A stretch of DNA of 64,000 nucleotides from positions 360,867 through 424,866 of the forward strand of contig VZRS01010693.1 in NCBI GenBank assembly GCA_013398055.1, read 5' to 3'. This DNA is from Ifrita kowaldi (Eukaryota > Chordata > Aves > Passeriformes > Cinclosomatidae). Numbering within the stretch: the stretch's first letter is position 1; each line of letters begins with the position of its first letter. The notes beneath the pieces are model-generated. The model made no database searches. It was not told where the DNA came from and worked only from the letters and a program-made list of their open reading frames with translations. This document shows positions 51,701 through 63,482 of the stretch, piece by piece. The position numbers and the translations under genes are program-made.

Positions 51701-54700
51701 CAAATTTAATTGCTTTCCTGCCTTTTTTGAGCAATTTTCAGCTTTAAGACTTTTTTGTCATTTAGAAGAAGGCTGCTCACTAGGTGGGTCACTTCCCCCT
51801 CTCCTGGAGGCATTATCTCCTTCCCTTTTAAAATGAGAATGAATTTCAGCAACAAGTTGATCTGATCTCAGAACAGGAGATCTGGAAGATATAATCTTAA
51901 TGAAAGTCTTAATAAGCTAATCACATTCCTGAGGATCTTGTACCTTGGTAACCTGTTGCTCAGGGAAGCAAAAATGAATGTTTGACATGGTCCTTTGAAG
52001 TTCAGGTCCTCCGCGATGAGTCAATTTCTTATGCAAAACTAAGCAAGCATTCATGTACTCTGCTCCCATCATTCTCAGACTGTATATAATCACCAGCTTT
52101 GGCTCCCAAATTCAGGGGAAAAAGTTGAATGCCATGTGAGAATGACAGCATATGTCTGAAGCATCAGTATGCTGGCTGCCTACTGAGACTTGATGACCTT
52201 GGCACTCACTGAAGTTCAGAAAACTAACTATCTCTGAAGGTCTAAATCTTAGGTAGCATCACTTTTTATTTTCTAAAAGAGTTGGGTACATAAAACTATT
52301 TGAGGACCTGGATCTAAGCACTACATGAGGTAAAGCCTTTTAAGAAGAGTTAGGTTTGCTGATCAGAGACTGGTTTTCTATCAAACAGTGTGTAGTACTG
52401 CCCTAATAAAACAAAACATACAACCACCATGACACAAATACTCTAAAAGGAAAAAATGCATTCTTTGTATAATTCTTTTGAAATCAGCAAAAGAGATGAA
52501 ATTAGAATCAACCTTCTTAGGGAAAAATCTTTTATTTTTAATAAATAATATTTGTACAGCATATAGTAATTTTAAAAGTCTCTTTTATCAAATTTATTTT
52601 GATTTCATGGAAACATGTACAGCTATTAATATAAGCAGGCTTATCAGTCCAATTTCCTACTGAATGTCCTTTTTGTTAGTATTCTTTATTTTCTTTTTAG
52701 TTTCCTGCTTTATCATTCAGAAGCTTTGCACTGTATTCCTGTACATATTTGGTTTGGTGCCCAGAAATGTATTATTTTAACAGGGCTATTCATTAAAAGT
52801 TATTACTTTACAGGGGTTCTACCACGCATACATAATTATATATTTGCCCTTCTATGATGAACACTGTGATAAAGTTACCATAAAAGATTTTTCTTTTTAG
52901 GGTTTATTGTCTCTGCCATTCCAAGTCACATGGGTTTGACTAATCCTGGCATCTAACTTTCTAAGTTCAATTATTTTTTCAAAAGGTACTAAACTGTCAA
53001 AACATGTGTTTCATGCTTTTTTCAGTAATATTAATCCTTCAGAAACTATTGGGACTGTGACTTGTCCTCCCTCTACGTTCTCCAAGGAAGAAGCAAGCAT
53101 AGCTGCTAACTCACAGAACGTCCCTTGGCCAAAACCAGTAAGCCAGTTTTCAGTTACCTGCCCAGGACTGACTATGATGCTTTCTCAAAATCATTTTTGA
53201 TTACCACATATTTAAGTAACTCCATGTCACTCCATGGAGAAAGATTATTTTTAAGAATATTTCCAGATACACAATACAGGTTGAGGGGTTTTATTTCTTT
53301 TTTAAGACTTTGAGAAAGTTTTAAATGACCAGTCTTATGATGACAACAATTTAAGAGACTGTTTAAGATAAAAAGGTAAAAATAATGATATTTCCTTGCA
53401 GCTACCTGTTTCTATGAATCTGAATCACAAGGCCAAGCAAGAGTAGATAAAAACTCTTTGCAACCTTTGCAGAGAGGTGGCATTAAAAGTTTGAGTATCC
53501 ATGTGAGCAGTGTAACACAACATTGTACGAGTGTAGCTGGTCAGGAGCCAACACTTCCAAGTGGACCTGAGAAGCATGTTATATGCTGCTGTGACATTAA
53601 AGTTACAAAAATATCTTCAGTACTGAGATATCTGATTTGCTTCCAGCAGCTGAGGCAGAGTGAACAAGATCACCTATTACACTTGAAGGAGACAGAACAT
53701 TCAGTATTTCGCTGCTTCATTCTCATCATTGCCCACCCGGAGTATCAGGAGGATAGATTTGAGACTTAATCTACGAGCTAACTTAGACTTCTTAAATCCT
53801 ATATTGTACATTGTTTTTCTTTTGTTGCCTATATGCATCTAAGCTGGCTTATGTCCTTTGTCCAAGTGTTGATGGGACATTAAGTGATATTTGCACTCCA
53901 GATTACAGAATCATTCTGAGCTGCAAAGACATTAATGAATATAAAGAATTAAGCATCCAGTGAAACTTGGAATTGCTGTACTTATACTAAAAGAGTTTAT
54001 ATTATAATATTTAATTGATGGGAAATAGATCTAGAGCATAGTGAATATTTTAGAATTGTGGAGGAAAAAAACCCCAAAACTGAAAACTACAAATCAATTG
54101 TACAATATATAATCACTTTGAGCTATATATTTGCCTTCACATATCTAATTCATGCTTTTGTATAATATTTTTCCATTGACACAGTTTTGTACAGTAATGT
54201 GATTGTACAGTGGTGTTTATGGAATGACAGAATCCATGAAATGGTAAAGCAAAGGATGTCTCTCACTTTGGACACATACAAAACATAACAGGATCTAGTT
54301 GTGCATCTGTTGGTTTTACGTAAGTTCTTCTGAATGTTTTAGATGTTAATAGTGATTAAGTTGAAAACAAATGTTGAAGATTACTGTTCGTGATAAGTAG
54401 CTAAATTTATTCTCCATTAATCAAATGTTGCAAACCCTCTAAATGCTCACTAAAGTGAAAGTAGTCTTGCTCTCATTTCTTTAGTTTTCAGAAAGAGAGG
54501 CAGTGAATGTGTTTTTTACAATTGCCGCCCTCTGCATGCCACTCCTTCAGCCTGATTCTCATGACTATCTAGCAAAACCAAGAGTTTGAGGCACTGTTCA
54601 AAGAGTATAGGATATAGGATATCCTGCCTATTTCTCTCTTGAAAGCATGCTGTAGTAGTATGTGATCTGTGCTGCTAAGTGGTATTGTGCAATTATCCTA

Positions 54701-54884
54701 AAAGCCCAGCTGCACTAGTTACCTCACCAGCCTCTGTGACACTACCCTGCTGGGTTTTTAAATATATTGTGTGAAAGTGGTGATACACGAATCTTGTACT
54801 TAATAAACTTGGGTTTTTTTCTCCACAAGATGAGGCTACATTGAATGTAATTGTACTGTGTGGGATTAACTTTCTGTAGCCTGT
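48781..54884. other. Gene-free region
   Basis: No gene supported. A block at about 49880-50130 has mixed composition and little repeat character and may be a conserved non-coding element. A poly-T tract lies at about 51102-51114. The longest open frame (53458-53769, 103 codons, plus strand) has no recognisable domain and no splice signals in support. Confidence 0.5.
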
Positions 54885-55030
54885 TACCTTTGACTTCAAT
54901 GACTTGAAATAAAAAATGAATCTCCACAACTCCAATGAGACTCACTTCTGGTAATATTGGCCCATTGACTTCAACGAAACACTATTAAAAATTATTCTCA
55001 ATTCACTTTAATAGTAATTTTTAACAGTAT
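54885..55030. repeat. Old amniote interspersed repeat remnant with inverted arms
   Basis: TTTGACTTCAATGACTTGAA and CCCATTGACTTCAACG carry the recurrent TTGACTTCAATGG signature. ACTATTAAAAATTATT (about 54981) and AATAGTAATTTTTAACAGT (about 55011) are imperfect inverted arms. It is probably a decayed ancient repeat; the family is not determined. Confidence 0.45.
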
Positions 55031-55371
55031 CAGACCACTGATTCCACTATCATACTTTCAAGCCTGCATGTTCAAACACTTCATAAAGACGAAAACAAAC
55101 GTTAATATACTTCAGTGAAAACTTGTTTCTTGTGATTGTACTTTGTTTACTTCTTGATAAGCAGTACCAAATATTACCTCATAGGAAAGAAAGAAGCATC
55201 TTCCAGACTTTTTTCTAATACTGTTATATAAACTTTTTTTTAGGAAGTTCAGGGAAAAGATGAAAAACCCAGAATGGCATATTAAAACTAAATGGATTAA
55301 CATTCTTCCTTAACCTTCATGAAAGCCATATGAAAGGTCCAATGCAATATAAGTATGTATTTTAAGAATGC

Positions 55372-55530
55372 TTTTTGGTTTTTTTGATGATGATGGTTTG
55401 CTTTGTGTGGAGTTGTTTTTTGGTTTTGCTTTTGTTTCATTTTGTATTTTCATTTGGGGTTTTTTGTGGATTTTTTTTGGTTGGTTGTTTGGTTGGTTGT
55501 TGTGTTCTGTTTGGTTTATTTTTTAGGAAA
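55372..55530 (+). repeat. T/G-rich low-complexity tract
   Basis: The plus strand is almost entirely T and G (GGTTTTTTG and GGTTGGTTGTTTGG units). The 61- and 64-codon open frames on the two strands are low-complexity translations. Confidence 0.9.
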
Positions 55531-58500
55531 TTGCAGAACTCTTCCATGAAATTAAACTGAAAATTGAGGTAATTGAGGGATGAGGAGTGTGTTTGCTTTT
55601 GCTTCCTTGCTTGAAACAGACTACATGTCAATTACTCAAATTCATGACTGAATGAGGTGTATTGAAGATCTAACCACTAGGCTGTACTAGAATGCTCATG
55701 TTATTCTTGTTTTTTCAGAGGGAAAGTATTACTGAACCTTTTTTTCCCACCCATCCAGATGAGGTTTGTTCTCTGCTCAAGACATATATACGCCTTCCGA
55801 TATTTATGTATTACAATTTGCTTTGTTTGAGCTCTTCAGAGTTTGTCATTCACTTGGATTTTTTTGCTCTAACCCCTGATTTAACTTGAAATCTATCCCT
55901 CTACATGCAAGACAATTTTGCCATTTTCCTTCAGAAGCCAGACAATTTATAGATGAGCTCAGACCAAATAAATCAGGCAAGATATATTTATAGGTATAAT
56001 ATACCATATATATTAATATATATTTTTAATCAACATCATACTGTCACTCTGCAGAAATAATTAGCTGTTAGGAAGGCACACACTGCTGCTATCCAAAGCA
56101 GGCACTGTTGCTGCTATCCAGGCTAGGACACCAGCGGTCAGTCAGCCACTGCATACGGCTTGTGTCCATTAGTGATGAAGTGAGTCTTCTTTGTTTCCCT
56201 GCATTAATTCACTTGAATGACCGTGTAACTACAATCTCATCTTTAGAATGAGCAATTTCTCCAAAAGAGAACATTTGCAGTAATTCTGAGCAAAGAAATA
56301 GAGATTCAAACACACATTAACTTCAGCATTTGATGGTGGCAAAAGGCATCGACTCATCTTTGGCTCCCCAGTTCCTCTTCTCACAGCATGAAGCCTCAGG
56401 AAAATCTCAGTTTTACTCTCCAAACAAGGACTGTATCTGGACAATGGTCTCCATTTTGGGTTGACTAGACTTCTGAATACTTGTGCGTGAAAACCAGTGG
56501 TCTAAAATTCCGAGTTAACAGGCGAGTCAAATTCCAGTGCCTATATATGATAGTGCCTATACATGATAGTGAGGATTCCATCCTGGAATTCTTTTGAAGG
56601 TTAGTATTAATTTATCACCTTGCAGCATCATAACTGAACCTAATAACAAATCACTAGGCATCTGCTTGCAAAATTATATTGTTTTTTAAATTATGGAATA
56701 ATGTGTGCATGATAAAATGAACAATATCAAAATAAAGTTCCTACTTGAAGAAATATTGCTTGGTACCTATAAAGGTACTTTCAAGTTAGTGTGTACATAA
56801 CATATATATGGTATGTTTGTTTTTTCTTTTCCTTTCTTTTTTTTCCTAAATGCTTCTTTTCCTTGAACACCATATTAAGGGATATTTTTTCAGTTTTTAA
56901 AGATCTTTCCAACTAACAGTGAAGACAGCAGATATTTTAAACTCTATACATTCAATAAATTAACTCCAGACATGTGTGATCCACAAACCAAACAGCACCA
57001 TATGAATGCATGTACACATTCTACTACTCATATCAGGATTTACAAGTAAAAGGAAGACAGAATGATTGGCAATGTCAAGCATCATCTGTTATAACAATGG
57101 TTTGAAGAGTTTAGAGTCTATCAAAAGTCAAATTATTTTGCATTATTCCCACTCACAGATTCTTCTTCACCTAAAAAGCAAATGTAAAAGAGCAATGTTA
57201 GTGGAAGTAGCAAGAATTCATAGGAATATTCTGAAAGCTAAAAATACTATTGCTATTTAAACTGAATAATTCTTCTTCTTATCTTCAGATATGCAAACTT
57301 TGAAATATTATTAAAGCATACCATAAAAAGTGTAAGGTGTACAATGAGTTCGAGAAAAATCTTAACCTTGTGGTTTTTTTCTACTTCAGGCGTTTGATTT
57401 ATCAGCTTTAGTAATTTTATTAATTCAAGATTCTTTTTCATATAATATCTTCTTTATTAAGCAGATTTTCACCCTTTGTATTTACTTATAAGCTGAAAAC
57501 TGTTTACTAAAACTGATAAAAATCAAAATTTCAGCCTTAGAAAGAGTAACAGATTAGAGTATATTCTAGATTAAACTATTCACTGTGCTTGGTTGGCATA
57601 TAGTGAAAAACAGGACATATAGACAAGCAGTTATTGAATTGACAGCATAGAAAACAGCATGGACTGTTAGTAATATTCTTCAACACAAATTGTAACTTTT
57701 TAATGAATTAGTGATTGCATTTGAATCTTAGAAGAATTAATGCTATATGACCAAAATACTTCTACCTGTATAATAGTTTTTTATCTCCATATGGTTTAAT
57801 TACTTTAGGAAAAATATTGATTTAGTTCAGTTAACGGAGGAGATAAATAGTGATTATTACACGTTGCAACTATAAATAAACTCTGACATTGTGCAGATGT
57901 TGTTGCTGTTGTTATAATACCTATTTGTACGGACTCTGATAATTCTTCGTGTTCCAGACTAAAAAGGCCAAATCTATATTCAATTAAGTACTCTTGAAAA
58001 TCTGTAGGAGGTTTTTTTGCTGGAATAAAGGACACATTTCAAAAGAAATTATAGTTTGCTGGAGGAGTTCCGGTTGCTTTTTCATCTGTGTTATGTATGG
58101 AGAAGAAATAGGCCATACCATCAACAAGTAATGATTTTCACCAACCTGTCCTATTGAGGTACTAGTAAAATGCAGTAATTGCTGGTTGTAAAGTTATTAA
58201 AGACAAATAAGGATCCATATATTGGGGCAAAAATAAAAAAAGGTACAATAAAGCCTCTTTAATGAATTTTGAACTAAGAGAAATTGTAATTTTCTTCCGA
58301 TAGACATCTACATATTCCCAAATTATAGACACTCTATAGCCAAATATATGTTGCCTCAAATGTGTAATGAAGAGAATAGTAGCTTAATTCCATAACACTG
58401 TACTAGGCTTGTCTGAAAAGCTGAGTGAAAGCTCAATGCTTTTGTTTGCTGTATGTATAATTAAGTTGGATTCATTAATCAGAAAATAATTAGGAGAAAG

Positions 58501-59499
58501 AGAGCATGTTTGTTTTCCATTTCTTGTGAGTTAGAAGAGACTGACCACTTAGTAAGGGAAAGAGTGAGAATCCTCCTCTAAGAGCAGTCAAAAACCTTGA
58601 GCTGTCTTTTGATGCTGTCTTTCCAGGACACACCAATAGGTTCTTCTGCAAATTATTTTGTTTAGGAGCACTGACAGAGCCTACAAATGAATGTAAATAA
58701 ATAAATGAAAGGGAAAAGTGTGTTGACTAGCCCTGTGTTTTTTAAAGTTTCACTTATGGATGAACAGGACCAAAAATCTCAATGGGGTGAGAACACAGGA
58801 TAATATGATAACATTTCTTAGAAGCCCTGGTGACAAAAACCACCTACATAATTTGTTTTCCCACTTTTTCAAATAAGGCTTCTTATCAAGCTGTGTGGCA
58901 TGAATCAGCTTTTTGGTGAGGTGGAAGCAGCAGAATTTAGTTGTGGTCTCCATGGCCCTAATTTGATGCCAGTGAAGTAGCAGATTACTCTACTTGGAGG
59001 TGTAGGACTGGTCTTGAAGACAAGGGAATTGGAAACTCAGGTGCTAAAACTGCCTGGAGGAATATCACAGACCTGCAGAAGCAGGTAGAGTTGGAAAACA
59101 CCATCTGGCTGCCTCTCAATCTTCTTGAGGTGCTAGAAAATTTGTGGGTGATCAACACTGCAGAAAACCTCTGGTGCTAAGGGATAACTCACTCACTAAA
59201 ATTTAGGGCAAGAGCAAAGTGTGCAACACACAAGAAATTGACTTTAATACTGATGCTCCAGCCTTGGAAGATGACCTGTTCTTTGTCATTATATGGTGGT
59301 CCAGAGGTGCTCCTTTGCTTTCACATAGAGAGTAAATTAGGCTAGCTGATGATAGAGAAGACATGATACTCCTTCCTGAGGCAGCTTCAGTGGTCAAAGC
59401 ACGGCCTAGGTACATATTTTTGGGTATGTAAGCAATGTATCAGTCTTTCTCCACTGTGGACTCCCCGTGCTCAAAAGGTTCTCAGCTGCCAGTACCAAT
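55531..59499. other. Gene-free AT-rich region
   Basis: No gene, RNA or clear transposon seen. There is an AT palindrome-rich tract at about 55983-56030 (including GGTATAATATACC). The rest is unremarkable. Confidence 0.6.
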
Positions 59500-59590
59500 G
59501 AATGAGATCCTAAGATTAGCCTCAAACCTTCGCTGCATTTTCCCAATGGCAGCGCAGTGCACTAATCGCTGAGCCATTGGGATAGCCCTG
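59500..59590 (-). mobile_element. Decayed tRNA-derived SINE-like element
   Basis: On the minus strand the sequence starts GGCTATCCCAA and has a good polymerase III box A, TGGCTCAGCGATTAG (59576-59562). About 48 nt further on is a box B-like GGTTTGAGGC (59528-59519; consensus GGTTCGANNC). The D-arm is nearly intact, but the acceptor and anticodon stems do not close, so it is not a working tRNA gene. A tRNA-derived SINE of ancient amniote type fits best. The family cannot be named from sequence alone. Confidence 0.55.
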
Positions 59591-60423
59591 TAGGGCATTC
59601 TTCTAATAGTTTTTCTAGTTCTTCCACTGATGTCCTTATACATCTTTTATGATTTCGATAGTGATGCTATGTTCCCCAGGCACTTTCCTTCTATCTTACT
59701 CTCTGCTTGCCTTTTTTTTTCGATGGGGGGGAAAGGGGATACCTTAAACTTGCCCTTCATTCCTAGCACAACCTTTCAGAAAAGCCATTTCCCTTATCCA
59801 TTCTTCCACCCGTGTCAAGGAATGGTGAAGACAGAAAATATTTGAGTACTTTCATTTAAGTCGTGATGGTTTTCCTGACTTCATATTCTATTTAGAGCTT
59901 TTTCTTCTACACAGATGAATAGCCAGTTCTTCTGGATTTAAAATTAAACTCCAAATATTTTCTTTAAACTGCACTCGTTGCTTTTACAAAGGAATGAAAA
60001 CAAAATGCAGCACGTGACATCATTTGAAAGAGAAAATCATGTTATCTTATATAGTTCTAGAAATAAACTGTATTTTTTTGACTGTGACTCTTCCCTAATG
60101 TGCACTGCTGATAAATAGTAAAAAGAAATTTTTTCCTAACTACATATTTCTCTCACATTATACATATATAAATTCCTCTGGGAATAACTTGAGCAATATA
60201 ACTTGCGATAGGAAGTAGCTGATATATGTGAGGTATTAATATGAAAAATATTTTCACTGCTTGTATGTTATAAAGCGCTTGGAATATTTCAGACAACAAA
60301 AGTATAGGTCAGTTAAAGAATTCCCTTATCCCTGTTCTGCCCATAATTTTTTTCCTGCAGGTCCATTTTCTCTTGTTTTCTTCTCATCTGTTATTTTCAT
60401 TTTCCTTCTCATCTTTCTTTCAG
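59591..60423. other. Gene-free stretch before the candidate exon
   Basis: It contains a T run followed by a G run near 59711-59731 and a long pyrimidine-rich tract (about 60365-60421) that serves as the polypyrimidine tract of the candidate exon. Nothing else recognised. Confidence 0.55.
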
Positions 60424-60525
60424 TATTATACAGGGCACCTTTTGAGGCGCTTCTTCTGCTTCCCACTGACGATACATACTGGCAGCAGCAACCGAAGCAT
60501 CAGCCAGTGAACACTTGTAGAGATG
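60424..60525 (+). other. Candidate orphan exon (102 bp)
   Basis: It is preceded by a long pyrimidine tract ending CATCTTTCTTTCAG (AG at 60422-60423) and followed by GATG|GTGAGT (junction 60525/60526), a strong donor. The 102-bp interval keeps an open frame (34 codons, containing LPTDDTYWQQQPKHQPVN) and has more G+C and CpG than its surroundings. It does not match NPAS3 or AKAP6 protein sequence that I know. It could be an alternative 5' exon of the downstream gene, a lncRNA exon, or a chance pseudo-exon. Confidence 0.35.
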
Positions 60526-61642
60526 GTGAGTTGTAAAATAATAAATCGAATATTTAATACTTAGACAGAAGATGTGGACTTTATCTACACTTAATGGGTG
60601 GGGAGGCTGATTACACATTCATAGCTACACCACTTGTGAATGATGAGGTCACCCCTATCTCAGGAAGATAAATGCCATATCCTGTTATGACATATTCCTT
60701 TTATATAAAATTAGTTCAATTTTCTCACTAGTGAGGAATCAGTATAACTAAAAAAAAAAAAATCACTTCAAGATAAAGGCATTTTTCTACTGTAATTCAT
60801 TATATATCCTATTTTCATTTTATTTCTGTTCTGTTTTGTTCTATTTTATCCTGTTCTATGTATACTATTTTACTCTCTACCTAAATGATATCTGACTAAA
60901 GTGAAGCAAAAATTAGATGATACAATGAAGCTTTGTAGCATTCTCTCTCATACCTGTCACAGGCTCCTTCCAACAGCAGATAATGAAAATTCAAAGTCAA
61001 ACCATTTAACTTTAAGTAAATGGAAATGAATTTCCAGAGAAGAGATATTTTTTCACCTGTGAAAGAAAGGAACAGTAGTACACTGACAATGCGAATAAAG
61101 ATATAATATATAATTTTGATAGAGAGGTATATGAAAAGCATAAATATTAAATGTTATTGTATTACATATTTTCATGTGTTTTAATTTTTATCTTTGCTAT
61201 ATTTTTGCCTGAGAGGAAGGTCTACTGCACATAGTTAGAAACAGCAGTACTCTATTGGAATATTTCTTTGCTTAATCAATACTAAAGCAACTTGCAGCAT
61301 ATCTAGCAATAGTATATGGTATTGAGACAAAAACTATGTCATTCAGACACCAGAAGCTGTCAATAATTTGACCAAAATGAGAAATAAAGTAAATTAAAAA
61401 TATTGGGGTTTATTCTTATCTCATTTATGCTAGCATACAGCAGCAAATTAAGTTAAATCCATCATGGTATGTTGTAGCACTGGTGAAGTATGTGGCAAAT
61501 TGGGTCCACACTATTTAATATGGCACAGAGTATAAGCTTGATGATGGATATTTTCATTGGTGGATAAAATAAGTCTCAGAAATTCCTACTGGATTTTACC
61601 AATGTGATTAACTTGGGGGAAAAAAAGATACAAACAACCAAA
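60526..61642. other. Gene-free AT-rich stretch
   Basis: It contains an A run (about 60751-60762) and a degenerate TTCTG/TTTTA pentamer tract (about 60813-60859). No gene seen. Confidence 0.6.
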
Positions 61643-61815
61643 ACGGACTTTTCCTCAAATATGAGATAATGTTTTTCATTTGGTGCCTTTTAAGAGCAAT
61701 GACAAAGAAAATGCTTCTGTATTCTAGACATTCACAGACCTACCTTCGAATCCTGCTTGTCTTCTAACATACAAAACTATTTGTCAGTACTTCCAGTGAC
61801 TCAGTGGGTCTTCTT
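61643..61815 (+). repeat. 173-bp sequence repeated across an N (probable contig overlap), copy 1
   Basis: It is identical by eye to 61817-61989 (offset 174), the two copies being separated only by the N at 61816. Exact adjacency and identity indicate two contigs that overlap by 173 bp and were joined without merging. Confidence 0.93.
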
Positions 61816-61816
61816 N
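61816..61816. other. Single-N contig join
   Basis: It lies between two identical 173-bp copies; the true gap is most likely negative (an overlap). Confidence 0.93.
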
Positions 61817-61989
61817 ACGGACTTTTCCTCAAATATGAGATAATGTTTTTCATTTGGTGCCTTTTAAGAGCAATGACAAAGAAAATGCTTCTGTATTCTA
61901 GACATTCACAGACCTACCTTCGAATCCTGCTTGTCTTCTAACATACAAAACTATTTGTCAGTACTTCCAGTGACTCAGTGGGTCTTCTT
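61817..61989 (+). repeat. 173-bp repeat, copy 2
   Basis: Second instance of 61643-61815. After it the sequence continues as unique DNA from 61990. Collapse is expected in a better assembly. Confidence 0.93.
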
Positions 61990-63480
61990 GTGCAAGCAAA
62001 GTTATAAAGTGTGAATTTTTAGTTACATTAACACTTACTATAATAATCAATACTCATAAAAGGTCTTATTAAATATCAAGAGATCCCGGTTCTGCCTACA
62101 TGGATGAAAAGCCGTGACTTTCAAGACTAAGCTGAAGCAAGCTTGGCTAAAGGAAGGCTCTCTGTCCTGGCTGTCTCTTTGAAAAGTGAAAATCTGCTTA
62201 GAGTTGCCACTGTAGAGCAAAGAGTGACAATCAATGGATGGCGACTTCGACATGATTACATCCACTCTACTGCCCGGCCATACATTGACAGACAAAACTA
62301 CTGTAATGGAGTGATCATTTGGAAAATGGCTACTGCCCACATTTAAATTCCTTTCAGTGCTATTCCATAGCCAATTAGAGTGGTAGCCCAGCCTATATTC
62401 ATGCCAGTCTTGTACTATAATGTAAGAAAAAGGAAAGGAGCAGCTCAGAAGTCTTTAATTATTCCTCCAGCCATTTATTGACCTGCTCTCTAAAGGCCAT
62501 ATAGGGGCCTTCATCTGCATGCGAAATTCCTATTGACATCACTGGGAGGGCCACAGGCAGATGGAGAGTACTTTGTAAACCTTACATTTTAAATATGTTG
62601 TAGGAGAAAGGCGCAGAATTTGCAGTCCTTTAAAAAAGGGAGTAGCTTTATCTAATATTGGTCTTTAAACATGGAGTTTGAATAACAGTTTTCCTAGTAA
62701 TAACAACCCCCCTCTTCTCTGCAAGCTGTCTAACCTACACGTTTCTGTAAAGTCTTCATATTTAACACTCAAACAATTGATGTCCCTATAGTATAAACAG
62801 GATAGATAATGAATATAAGTGGGATAGAAAATTAATCCTACTTGCGAGGAAAGAGAGTCATAATTCACTTAGGCTTCTCAGCTCTTACGTTATGAGGTCT
62901 TCAGCTAACTCATGGGATCCATTCCACATCCCACAGATGCTCATTATGAATTCTTTTTATGTGCAACATGTGGGGACTAACCAGTTTCATATCTCCTGGT
63001 ATTAGCCGCAATCCAAAGCATTTTGTATTAAAACAGAATGCAAACACAGATGCTATTTAATACAAAGGATTTGAATGCAGTCTCTGTTTTAACATAAAGT
63101 TGGTGTGTCTTAATTTGCTTTGAAACAGCAATGGGAAGAAAAGTCAAGATAAGAGGATATTTTCAGGTTAGGAGCCAAGCTTTGACTCCAAAAGGCACAC
63201 AGTTGCATGGGAAAAGGGAATACTGGCCCAGGTGACTGCTTTGATTCTTGGAAGGAAAGGTTACAATGCCTTTGGAACGAGGGGGCAGCCTGGGACCTCT
63301 GCCCCCTTCTGAGATGCTGACACAGCCTTTTCAACACTACACATATTCTGGAGTGCTACTACCTGTATTCTGTCCCATGCAACTCCTCCTGGTATGAGCC
63401 TCGGTTTCCTCAGACACGAGTTAGCAGCACGGCTGCTGTTTGTGTAAGGTGCACTAACGCAGCGTGTTCCTTTCTGCTCT
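61990..63480. other. Upstream region of the CpG island
   Basis: No gene supported. About 62040-62350 has few stops on both strands and balanced composition, and may be conserved non-coding DNA. At about 62520-62560 a CGAAATTCCTATTGACATCA string resembles the old amniote repeat signature. GC content rises from about 63.1 kb. Confidence 0.5.
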
Positions 63481-63482
63481 AG
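63448..63482 (+). other. Strong 3' splice-site-like sequence at the edge of the CpG island
   Basis: A branch-point-like CACTAAC lies about 25-30 nt before TTCCTTTCTGCTCTAG (AG at 63481-63482). Spacing and composition are those of a real acceptor. If used, an exon would begin at 63483, possibly receiving the donor at 60526. No matching downstream donor could be chosen in the GC-rich sequence. Confidence 0.35.

Noticed and set aside
51940..51975. Possible CR1 fragment (GGTAACCTGTTGCTCAGGGA)
   Set aside because: The similarity to a CR1 segment is short and unsupported by flanking CR1 sequence.
53458..53769. 103-codon plus-strand open frame
   Set aside because: No recognised motif, no splice sites in support, and its length is within chance expectation for a 64-kb window.
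59500..59590. Functional tRNA gene on the minus strand
   Set aside because: Box A is good, but the acceptor and anticodon stems do not pair, so it is a tRNA-derived relic at most.
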